NCBI GenBank assembly: GCA_012032855.1
Contig: JAAUQA010000198.1
Coordinates: 1 to 6,469 of the forward strand
Reading direction: 5' to 3'
Origin: Candidatus Competibacteraceae bacterium
Lineage (GTDB): Bacteria; Pseudomonadota; Gammaproteobacteria; Competibacterales; Competibacteraceae
Length of the DNA stretch: 6,469 bases
Below, in pieces: positions 1 through 4,963 of the stretch. Position 1 is the first letter of the stretch; every line of letters begins with the position of its first letter. A model generated the notes under the pieces. It was not told where the DNA came from. It searched no databases and saw only the letters and a program-made list of their open reading frames with translations. The position numbers and the translations under genes are program-made.

Positions 1-750
1 CGCCAGAAATTCGGGCGCCATTTTCATATCCAAAGTTCGTTGTTGAGATTCCGGTAACGGGACATTGTGGATGCTGTCGATCCGGCCGGGATGCGGGGCC
101 AATACCACTACCCGTCCCGCTAAATAGATCGCCTCTTCGACGTCGTGGGTGACGAACAGCACGGTGCTGTGTTCAAGCTTGTACAAATGCAGAATCAAAT
201 CGTGCATCACTTCGCGGGTCTGCGCGTCCAATGCGCCGAACGGCTCGTCCATCAGCAGCACTTCCGGGCGGGACAGCAGCGCGCGGGCGATGGCCACCCG
301 CTGTCGCATACCGCCGGACAATTGGTTCGGATAGGCATCCTTGACCTGAGTTAAGCCCATCACTTCCAGCAAGGCATAAGACCGCTCCAACGCAGTCTTC
401 ACCACGCTGACCCGCATGTCTTCACGATGGGTGCGCAATTGCCGGCTGAAGCGGATGTTTTCCAGCACCGTCAGCCAGGGATAGAGGCTGTAATCTTGAA
501 ACACCATCGCCCGATCCGCGCCCGGACCGGAGACGAATTGGCCGTTGACCCGCACCTCGCCGCTGCTGGCGGTTTCCAAACCACCGACGATGCGCAACAA
601 AGTGGATTTACCGCACCCGGAAGCGCCCACCAACGCCACAAACTCATTGGCTTGCACCATCAGATCGATACGATCCAAGGCAACCCGGGTTTCCTTTTTC
701 AGGGGGAAAATCTTGCCGACATCGCGGACTTCGATTTTGGGTGTGGTCAT
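1..750 (-). CDS. ATP-binding subunit of a nitrate/taurine-type (guanidine-linked) ABC importer, C-terminus cut by the window edge
   Basis: This is the nucleotide-binding subunit that powers the importer from the cytoplasmic face of the inner membrane. Translating from the ATG at 750 gives 250 codons with no stop before the left edge. Members of the SsuB/TauB/NrtD group are about 250-270 residues, so only the last few should be missing. All ABC motifs are present: Walker A GASGCGKST (residues 42-50), Q-loop Gln85 in VFQDYS, signature LSGGMRQR (144-151), Walker B LLLMDEP ending at 170, D-loop GALD (172-175) and H-loop His202 in VTHDVEEA. The start MTTPKIEVRDV suits the family. It lies 16 bp after the permease stop, with no strong Shine-Dalgarno, so translational coupling is likely. 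It is the third visible gene of the operon behind the guanidine-I riboswitch. The subfamily is clear; the substrate is inferred from the leader RNA, not from this protein. Confidence 0.95.
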   Translation of the reverse strand, partial: MTTPKIEVRDVGKIFPLKKETRVALDRIDLMVQANEFVALVGASGCGKSTLLRIVGGLETASSGEVRVNGQFVSGPGADRAMVFQDYSLYPWLTVLENIRFSRQLRTHREDMRVSVVKTALERSYALLEVMGLTQVKDAYPNQLSGGMRQRVAIARALLSRPEVLLMDEPFGALDAQTREVMHDLILHLYKLEHSTVLFVTHDVEEAIYLAGRVVVLAPHPGRIDSIHNVPLPESQQRTLDMKMAPEFLA

Positions 751-766
751 GAGTGAGACGAATCCA

Positions 767-1633
767 TCAGGCGCGTAAATACAGCCAGGGGAAGGCTTTG
801 CGATGAATCAAGCGGAAGGTCTGATCCATGATCAAACCCAGCACGCCGATCACCAAAATGCCGACGAAAATCTTATCAGTTTGCAAAAACCGTTGCGCTT
901 TCAGAATCACATAGCCCAGTCCCGAATTGGACGCGACCAGCTCCGCTACCACCAGATAAGTCCAGGCCCAGCCTAGGGTGACGCGCAAGGTATCCACGAT
1001 GCCGGGCAGCGCCGATTTGAAAATCACCAGATGAACCGTCTCGCCGTTGGTCGCGCCCAAGGTCTGCGCCGCTTCGATTTGCGCACTGGGCACCCGGCGC
1101 ACGTCCTCGGAAATCATCAACACCATTTGAAAAAAAGTGCCGATCCAGATCACGGTGATTTTCGAACCTTCCCCGATGCCGACCCACAACAGCACCAGCG
1201 GCACGAAGGCGACCGCCGGCAGATAACGGGAGAATTCGATCATCGGTTCGAAAAACGCCTGCACCGGTCGGTAAGTGCCGATGAACAACCCCAACGGAAT
1301 AGCCATCAACGCGGCAGTGAGAAAACCCATCGTGACCCGATAGACGCTGATCCCCATATCGCCCAGCAGATTGTCTTCCAGCAACCAGGTTTGGAAGCGC
1401 TGGGCGACTTCGGGCGGGGTCGGCAGGAAAACGCTGTTCACCCAGCCGCTAGCCGCCATGGCCCACCAACCGGCGATGAACAGTAGAAAACCCAACAGTG
1501 CGATCAGCAAATAGGTTTTCCGCTCCAGCCGACCCCGGATGGCCCAAAAGGTATTCCGTTTTGACGGTTTGGCAATGGCAGGTGACGCTGCGACGGCCAG
1601 CGGTTCGTCGGCGAAAGGCTGAACGGCAGCCAT
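767..1633 (-). CDS. Permease subunit of the same ABC importer (SsuC/TauC-like, BPD transport family)
   Basis: This 288-residue inner-membrane protein forms the channel of the importer. A basic cytoplasmic tail (about residues 1-38) is followed by a first membrane segment (41-62, LLIALLGFLLFIAGWW). Then comes the family phrase FLPTPPEV (69-76) and further hydrophobic segments around 98-120, 137-152, 158-175, 218-235 and 255-272. The coupling-helix EAA loop is visible: EAA at 187-189, Gly193 and LP at 209-210. LLWVGIGEGSK (148-158) and FLQTDKIFVGILVIG are typical of SsuC/TauC/NrtB-type permeases. Only 3 bases separate the stop of the binding-protein gene (1637) from this ATG (TAA-CGC-ATG). A GGCGAG ribosome-binding site sits inside the end of that gene, so the two are translationally linked. 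Length is normal for the family. Substrate specificity cannot be read from the permease; guanidine is inferred from the riboswitch. Confidence 0.95.
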   Translation of the reverse strand: MAAVQPFADEPLAVAASPAIAKPSKRNTFWAIRGRLERKTYLLIALLGFLLFIAGWWAMAASGWVNSVFLPTPPEVAQRFQTWLLEDNLLGDMGISVYRVTMGFLTAALMAIPLGLFIGTYRPVQAFFEPMIEFSRYLPAVAFVPLVLLWVGIGEGSKITVIWIGTFFQMVLMISEDVRRVPSAQIEAAQTLGATNGETVHLVIFKSALPGIVDTLRVTLGWAWTYLVVAELVASNSGLGYVILKAQRFLQTDKIFVGILVIGVLGLIMDQTFRLIHRKAFPWLYLRA

Positions 1634-1636
1634 GCG

Positions 1637-2638
1637 TTACTCGCCGGCGACTGCTTTCACCAAGGAACCGTCGATGCCCTTGGCCGGATCGACGTCACCC
1701 TCAATCAGTTCGTTGTCTTGCAAGAACTTGACGATCACCGGCGCTGCGCCTAATAGAGTTTTTGTATCGTCGGCGTTATCGCCGAACGCTTCCAAATTTT
1801 CCGCTTGCCCGAAGAACCGGGTGCCGGGCAGGAATACCGCGTATTCCTTGGGATCGAGACCGACCACCTTGGCCATGATCTGCGCGGCTTCTTCCGGCGA
1901 TGCCTGGATATAGTCCACGGTGTCGTACCAGGCTTTGATCATGCCCAGAAAGTCCTTGCGTTTGGTTTCGTCCTGCAAGGCTTTCTCCTGCGCCACCAGG
2001 GCGTCGGGAATCAAACCCGGCATGTCCTTGGAAGTGAACAGAGCATGACCCTTGCCGCTGGTTTGAATCTGATTCACCCAAGGGTTCCAGACCACCGCCG
2101 CATCGACCCGGCCGCCCAGGAAAGCCGCCGCCGCATCGCCCGCAGAAAGGTTAAGCACATTGACATCGGCGGGAGACAAGCCGTTACGATCCAGCGCCGT
2201 GACCAACACGAAATGGGAGATGCTGTAGGATTCCAGGGCGATGTTTTTGCCCTTGAGATCATCGAAGGATTTAATTTCCGGCTTGACCATGACGGCGTCG
2301 TTGCCGGCGGAGTTGTCGTTGATCAGAATGACTTTGAGCGGAATGCCCGCGCCGAGCGGGGCCATGCTATCGCTCCAGGTTTGCGAATTGGCGTCAAGCT
2401 GCCCGGCGGACAGGGCTTGAATCGAATCGGTGTAATTGGGAAACCAGACCAGTTCGACTTCAGCGCCATGTTTCTTGAAAAAGCCTTGTTGTTCGGCAAT
2501 ATACCAGGCCACCCAGCCCGGCCAGTCGCTGACCCCGACCTTGACGGCGGCGTGAAGATTGAGAGAGAAACATAAACCAATGAGAAGGGACAGGAAGATG
2601 AACGAACGACGAGAAAACAGTGTGCGGGACGGCCACAT
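1637..2638 (-). CDS. Periplasmic substrate-binding protein of the ABC importer (NMT1/SsuA-like, urea-carboxylase-region type)
   Basis: This is the 333-residue solute-binding protein that captures the ligand in the periplasm. Residues 1-30 are a signal peptide: a basic start with SRRSFIF at 9-15, a hydrophobic core to about 28, and a likely cut in LHA|AVK. The mature start KVGVSDWPGWVAWYIAEQQGFF (33 onward) and AVVWNPWVNQ (181-190) are typical of NitT/TauT binding proteins, especially those next to urea/guanidine carboxylase genes. I chose the ATG at 2638 because GGAGG lies 9 bases upstream (2652-2648) and the signal peptide begins there. An in-frame longer start at 2734 would lie inside the riboswitch aptamer and adds a non-signal-like stretch. 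It is the first gene of the operon, directly behind the guanidine-I riboswitch. Family is certain; guanidine as ligand is a good inference that is not proven by visible pocket residues. Confidence 0.93.
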   Translation of the reverse strand: MWPSRTLFSRRSFIFLSLLIGLCFSLNLHAAVKVGVSDWPGWVAWYIAEQQGFFKKHGAEVELVWFPNYTDSIQALSAGQLDANSQTWSDSMAPLGAGIPLKVILINDNSAGNDAVMVKPEIKSFDDLKGKNIALESYSISHFVLVTALDRNGLSPADVNVLNLSAGDAAAAFLGGRVDAAVVWNPWVNQIQTSGKGHALFTSKDMPGLIPDALVAQEKALQDETKRKDFLGMIKAWYDTVDYIQASPEEAAQIMAKVVGLDPKEYAVFLPGTRFFGQAENLEAFGDNADDTKTLLGAAPVIVKFLQDNELIEGDVDPAKGIDGSLVKAVAGE

Positions 2639-2647
2639 GCGGGTAAT

Positions 2648-2652
2648 CCTCC
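2648..2652 (-). promoter_or_regulatory. Shine-Dalgarno site of the binding-protein gene
   Basis: GGAGG on the minus strand with 9 bases to the ATG at 2638. It decides the start of the first importer gene, and its position 37 bases downstream of the riboswitch aptamer makes it a possible target of riboswitch control. Confidence 0.8.
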
Positions 2653-2679
2653 GAGGCTGACGAATTAAAGGCGCGAGAG

Positions 2680-2698
2680 GCCCGTAGGTCTCCCGGGC
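2680..2698 (-). promoter_or_regulatory. Possible riboswitch expression-platform hairpin
   Basis: GCCCG (2698-2694) can pair with CGGGC (2684-2680) across a 9-base loop. The same CCCG (2697-2694) is needed for the 3' stem of the aptamer, where it pairs with CGGG (2708-2705), so the two stems exclude each other. A competing stem of this sort is how guanidine-I switches usually work. There is no proper U-run directly after the hairpin (only TTT at 2669-2667), so whether it ends transcription or changes access to the ribosome-binding site is not settled. Confidence 0.45.
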
Positions 2699-2781
2699 TT
2701 TTATCCCGCCGTGTAGCCTGTTGGAGGCCGACAACCCTCGGACCAGTCATCCGCAAGCGGATCGGAACCCTAGTCGTCTTT
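2689..2781 (-). ncRNA. Guanidine-I riboswitch (ykkC-yxkD class) aptamer
   Basis: The RNA leader of the importer operon senses free guanidinium. Conserved ykkC blocks appear in the right order on the minus strand: GACTAGGGTTCCG (2778-2766 and on), a variable hairpin ATCCG-CTTG-CGGAT (2762-2749), GACTGGTCCGAGG (2748-2736), a second small stem GTTG/CAAC (2735-2720), ACACGGCGGGATAAAAG (2714-2698), then CCCGGGAGA (2697-2689). The CGGG/CCCG stem around ATAAAAG is the characteristic 3' element. It lies 50 bases upstream of the binding-protein ATG. Members of this class switch on efflux pumps, guanidine/urea carboxylase genes and nitrate/taurine-like ABC importers; this one precedes an importer of that sort. 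Sequence identity to the class consensus is strong; boundaries are approximate by a few bases. Confidence 0.93.
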
Positions 2782-2835
2782 AAATCTCTGGGACAATGCG
2801 GCGACCGTCATTGACCCCTCGACACTTTTGGGTGC

Positions 2836-2852
2836 AGCAAGCATTGTGCCAG
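2836..2852 (-). promoter_or_regulatory. Sigma-54 (RpoN) promoter of the importer operon
   Basis: The minus strand reads CTGGCACAATGCTTGCT. TGGCAC at -24 and TTGCT at -12 match the RpoN consensus, with exactly 10 bases between the invariant GG (2850-2849) and GC (2838-2837). Transcription would begin near 2825, giving a leader of about 187 bases that contains the complete riboswitch. Sigma-54 promoters need an activator; for a nitrogen-uptake operon the expected one is NtrC. Confidence 0.85.
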
Positions 2853-2853
2853 A

Positions 2854-2868
2854 GCACGATTGCGGTGC
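2854..2868 (-). promoter_or_regulatory. NtrC-like dyad upstream of the sigma-54 promoter
   Basis: GCAC-N7-GTGC (minus strand GCACCGCAATCGTGC) has the half-sites and spacing of NtrC-binding sites. It lies only 2 bases from the -24 box, whereas the best-known enhancer sites are about 100 or more bases upstream. It may therefore be a low-affinity or governing site, or chance. The GTGC half also forms GTGC-N4-GCAC with the -24 element. Confidence 0.4.
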
Positions 2869-3215
2869 TTGGGCGGCCTATGATGACTGGAACAGTTTAT
2901 TGAAACAGGATGCAGATGCGCCTGATTGAGGCAATGCAAATGGAGAATGTTCGTTTGTGGTGCGTCGCCCTTCGGCCAGTGGGTCTTAACTCAGCTTCAG
3001 TTCCAGCGTTTGGATTTCGCCTGCTCCAGCGAAACATGATGTGTTCTTGTTATCGGTAGCGCTAATGCAGTGGAGAGAAAGACTGTCATAACGGCGTCAT
3101 GAAAAACTGCGAAAACTAGCAAGGCATAAATTGGCTAGTCCCATTCAAGCGATTAGGTTTGTAAAATAGTATCCATACTCTTATTGCAGTTTTCTAATCA
3201 TCACCTACCCTATAC
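2869..3215. other. Intergenic stretch between the divergent importer and sulfatase units
   Basis: I see no gene with a convincing start here. Small open frames exist, but none has a ribosome-binding site. Visible structure: TTTCGC/GCGAAA hairpin arms at 3015-3020 and 3029-3034, a short direct repeat TCCAGCG at 3002-3008 and 3025-3031, and ACTAGC/GCTAGT arms at 3115-3120 and 3134-3139. The right part, from about 3060, is visibly richer in A+T than the neighbouring genes, as expected of a promoter region. No clear -35/-10 pair for the sulfatase gene could be defined. Confidence 0.6.
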
Positions 3216-3231
3216 ATTGACTTGTGTCAAT
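3216..3231 (+). promoter_or_regulatory. Perfect palindrome of CRP/FNR operator type
   Basis: ATTGAC-TTGT-GTCAAT is a perfect inverted repeat with 6-bp arms and a 4-base spacer. Its core TTGAC-N4-GTCAA has the layout of FNR-family boxes (TTGAT-N4-ATCAA), with C/G in place of T/A at the inner position. It sits 40 bp before the sulfatase ATG, directly after a TATACA (3211-3216) that could be a -10 box. It is a good candidate operator for the sulfatase gene; which regulator binds is unknown. Confidence 0.5.
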
Positions 3232-3271
3232 ATTACCCAACAAAGTCAGCTAAAAGGAGCAAGAAGGAATT

Positions 3272-3826
3272 ATGCATTTACACTTATTCAATTGGTTAAC
3301 CAGACCATTAATCACTGGGCTGCTTATCTTAGCCGGAACAGCAGCATTCGCAGCAGACAAACCCAATATCCTAGTTATTTGGGGCGACGATATCGGCCAG
3401 TCCAATATCAGTCATTACACCCACGGCTTAATGGGCTATCAAACCCCGAATATCGACCGCATCGCCAATGAGGGGATGGCCTTCACCGACTATTATGGCG
3501 AACAATCCTGTACCGCCGGACGTGCCTCTTTCATCATGGGTCAAAGTGTGTTCCGCACCGGTCTCTCTAAGGTCGGGTTGCCCGGCGCTGAACTGGGCAT
3601 GCAGGAACAAGACCCAACCATTGCAGGTCTCCTCAAGGCTCAAGGGTATGCAACCGGCCAATTCGGCAAGAATCATTTGGGCGATAAGGACGAGCATCTA
3701 CCCACCAATCACGGCTTCGACGAATTCTTCGGCAACCTATACCACTTGAATGCAGAAGAAGAACCGGAGAACGAGGACTACCCGAAAAATCCCGAATTCA
3801 GGAAAAAATTCGGCCCGCGCGGGTAA
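3272..3826 (+). CDS. Type I arylsulfatase, N-terminal part, before a frameshift
   Basis: This is the first 184 codons of a secreted formylglycine-dependent sulfatase, which hydrolyses sulfate esters in the periplasm. Residues 1-27 are a signal peptide with a likely cut at AFA|ADK. The mature part starts with the classical PNILVIWGDDIG, whose Asp39 and Asp40 bind calcium. The maturation motif is CTAGR (80-84), with Cys80 to be converted to formylglycine; this is the C-X-A-X-R form, not C-X-P-X-R. Lys133 and His135 in FGKNHLGD are further active-site residues. FDEFFGNLYHLNAEEEPE and FRKKFGPRG follow, and there the frame hits TAA (3824-3826). The natural continuation VIKS resumes one frame over at 3823. 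Ribosome-binding sites AAGGAG (3254-3259) and AAGGA (3264-3268) precede the ATG. Alone this piece lacks the second half of the active site and would be inactive. Confidence 0.9.
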   Translation: MHLHLFNWLTRPLITGLLILAGTAAFAADKPNILVIWGDDIGQSNISHYTHGLMGYQTPNIDRIANEGMAFTDYYGEQSCTAGRASFIMGQSVFRTGLSKVGLPGAELGMQEQDPTIAGLLKAQGYATGQFGKNHLGDKDEHLPTNHGFDEFFGNLYHLNAEEEPENEDYPKNPEFRKKFGPRG

Positions 3827-3882
3827 TCAAATCCACTGCCGACGGCAAGATCGAGGACACCGGCCCGCTCACCAAGAAGCGC

Positions 3883-4824
3883 ATGGAAACCGTGGATGAC
3901 GAGACCTCCGACGCCGCTATCGACTTCATCCAACGCCAGCAGAAAGCCGGCAAACCTTGGTTCGTTTGGTGGAGCGGCACCCGTATGCACTTCCGCACCC
4001 ATGTCAAACCCGAATTGCGTGGTATCTCCGGCCAAGATGAATACTCCGACGGCATGGTCGAACACGACCGGCACATCGGCAAATTCCTCAAAGTCATAGA
4101 TGACCTGGGCATTGTCGACAATACCATCGTTTTCTATTCCACCGATAACGGCCCGCACTACAATACGTGGCCGGATGCCGCAGCGACTCCGTTCCGGGGC
4201 GAGAAGAACACCAATTGGGAAGGAGGCTGGCGGGTGCCCTCCATGGTGCGGTGGCCGGGCAAGATCGAACCCGGCAGTTGGTCCAATGCCATCATGCACC
4301 ACATGGATTGGTTACCCACCTTCCTGGCTGCTGCCGGCGAGTCTGATATTAAAGAGAAGCTCAAAACGGGCGGCGTCGAAGCCATCGGACGCACCTATAA
4401 GGTCCATCTCGACGGCTATAATTTCCTGCCCTATCTCACCGGCGAAGCGGAAGCAGGCCCGCGCAAGGAAATTTTCTACTTCTCGGATGACGGCGATCTG
4501 ACCGCGTTACGCTATAACGATTGGAAGATGGTGTTTATGGAGCAGAAAACGCAAGGTACGTTTAGGGTGTGGATGGAGCCCTTCGTGGAACTGCGCGTGC
4601 CGCTCATCTTCAATCTGCGCCGTGACCCCTACGAACGGGCGCCTCTCACCTCCAACACCTACTTCGACTGGTTGATAGATCGGGCCTACTTGTTGGTGCC
4701 TGCGCAAGCTTATGTGGGCCAGTTCCTGGAAACCTTCCAGGAATTTCCACCACGCCAGAAGGCTGCGAGCTTCTCGCTGGAAGAAGTCATGGGTAAGATG
4801 TTGACCCCGGGTGGGGCGCAGTAA
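3883..4824 (+). CDS. Type I arylsulfatase, C-terminal part, after the frameshift
   Basis: This is the second half of the same gene. Sulfatase-like coding resumes at 3823 (VIKS, then IEDTGPLTKKRMET), and the ATG at 3883 is simply the first methionine in that frame. It has no ribosome-binding site of its own and no signal peptide. It carries the missing active-site residues: His36 in TRMHFRTH, the second metal pair Asp88-Asn89 in STDNGPH, and Lys108 in FRGEKNTNWEGG (numbered from the 3883 ATG). The C-terminal subdomain shows DWKMVFMEQK and IFNLRRDPYERAP, as in full-length arylsulfatases. Joining the two parts with one added base near 3822 gives about 517 residues, a usual family length. No other stop or gap is seen. 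It ends 18 bp before a strong terminator, so the sulfatase appears to be a single-gene unit. Confidence 0.88.
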   Translation: METVDDETSDAAIDFIQRQQKAGKPWFVWWSGTRMHFRTHVKPELRGISGQDEYSDGMVEHDRHIGKFLKVIDDLGIVDNTIVFYSTDNGPHYNTWPDAAATPFRGEKNTNWEGGWRVPSMVRWPGKIEPGSWSNAIMHHMDWLPTFLAAAGESDIKEKLKTGGVEAIGRTYKVHLDGYNFLPYLTGEAEAGPRKEIFYFSDDGDLTALRYNDWKMVFMEQKTQGTFRVWMEPFVELRVPLIFNLRRDPYERAPLTSNTYFDWLIDRAYLLVPAQAYVGQFLETFQEFPPRQKAASFSLEEVMGKMLTPGGAQ

Positions 4825-4842
4825 CGGCCAATAGCCTGCCTT

Positions 4843-4871
4843 GGCACCCCGGCTCGGGGTGCCGCCTTTTT
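4843..4871 (+). terminator. Intrinsic terminator of the sulfatase gene
   Basis: GGCACCCCG (4843-4851) and CGGGGTGCC (4855-4863) form a perfect 9-bp stem with a 3-base loop, followed by GCC and five T (4867-4871). It starts 18 bp after the sulfatase stop and separates it from the MoxR unit. Confidence 0.92.
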
Positions 4872-4897
4872 CATCCTAAGGAGGGTCTAAACTCCGG

Positions 4898-4937
4898 CGG
4901 TTGCCTCATCAACCGTTGGGGTGCGATCACCCGCACC
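4898..4937 (+). other. Tandem hairpins in the leader of the MoxR gene
   Basis: CGGTTG (4898-4903) pairs with CAACCG (4910-4915). GGTGCG (4920-4925) pairs with CGCACC (4932-4937). A second, exclusive choice for the latter is GGGTG (4919-4923) with CACCC (4928-4932) around a CGAT loop. An unused strong Shine-Dalgarno-like AAGGAGG (4878-4884) stands upstream with no start codon at a usable distance. No known riboswitch class is recognised. No clear promoter for the MoxR gene is seen between the terminator and the ATG. Confidence 0.5.
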
Positions 4938-4963
4938 TTATGTCCATTCAGGGAGTCGCCAAT

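Noticed and set aside
1031..1486. 151-codon plus-strand open frame opposite the permease gene
   Set aside because: Its composition is rich in His, Arg and Gln, as expected of antisense to a G+C-rich membrane protein, with no recognisable domain.
1805..2575. 256-codon plus-strand open frame opposite the binding-protein gene
   Set aside because: It is a shadow of the real gene on the other strand, which has a signal peptide, family motifs and operon context; the opposite frame shows none.
2639..2734. N-terminal extension of the binding protein to an ATG at 2734
   Set aside because: The extra 32 codons lie in the riboswitch and leader, the ATG falls inside the aptamer, and the ATG at 2638 has both a good ribosome-binding site and a signal peptide.
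2986..3096. Minus-strand open frame ending in GEIQTLELKLS
   Set aside because: About 36 codons without a start codon or ribosome-binding site; no family recognised. Kept only as a possible remnant.
3015..3139. Mobile-element remnant suggested by short inverted repeats
   Set aside because: The arms are only 6 bp with no target-site duplication or transposase-like coding, so a mobile element is not supported.
3159..3187. Sigma-70 promoter for the sulfatase (TTGTAA with TATTGC at 17 bases)
   Set aside because: Only 4 of 6 and 3 of 6 consensus positions match; not better than chance in this A+T-rich stretch.
3804..3826. Programmed -1 ribosomal frameshift in the sulfatase
   Set aside because: The six-A run is not in the frame of a standard slippery heptamer, and a slip there would spoil the conserved FGPRG; a missing G explains the data more simply.
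4901..4963. Start of the MoxR protein at the TTG at 4901
   Set aside because: It would translate through two hairpins, has no properly spaced ribosome-binding site, and the ATG at 4964 with GGGAG 8 bases upstream fits the family.
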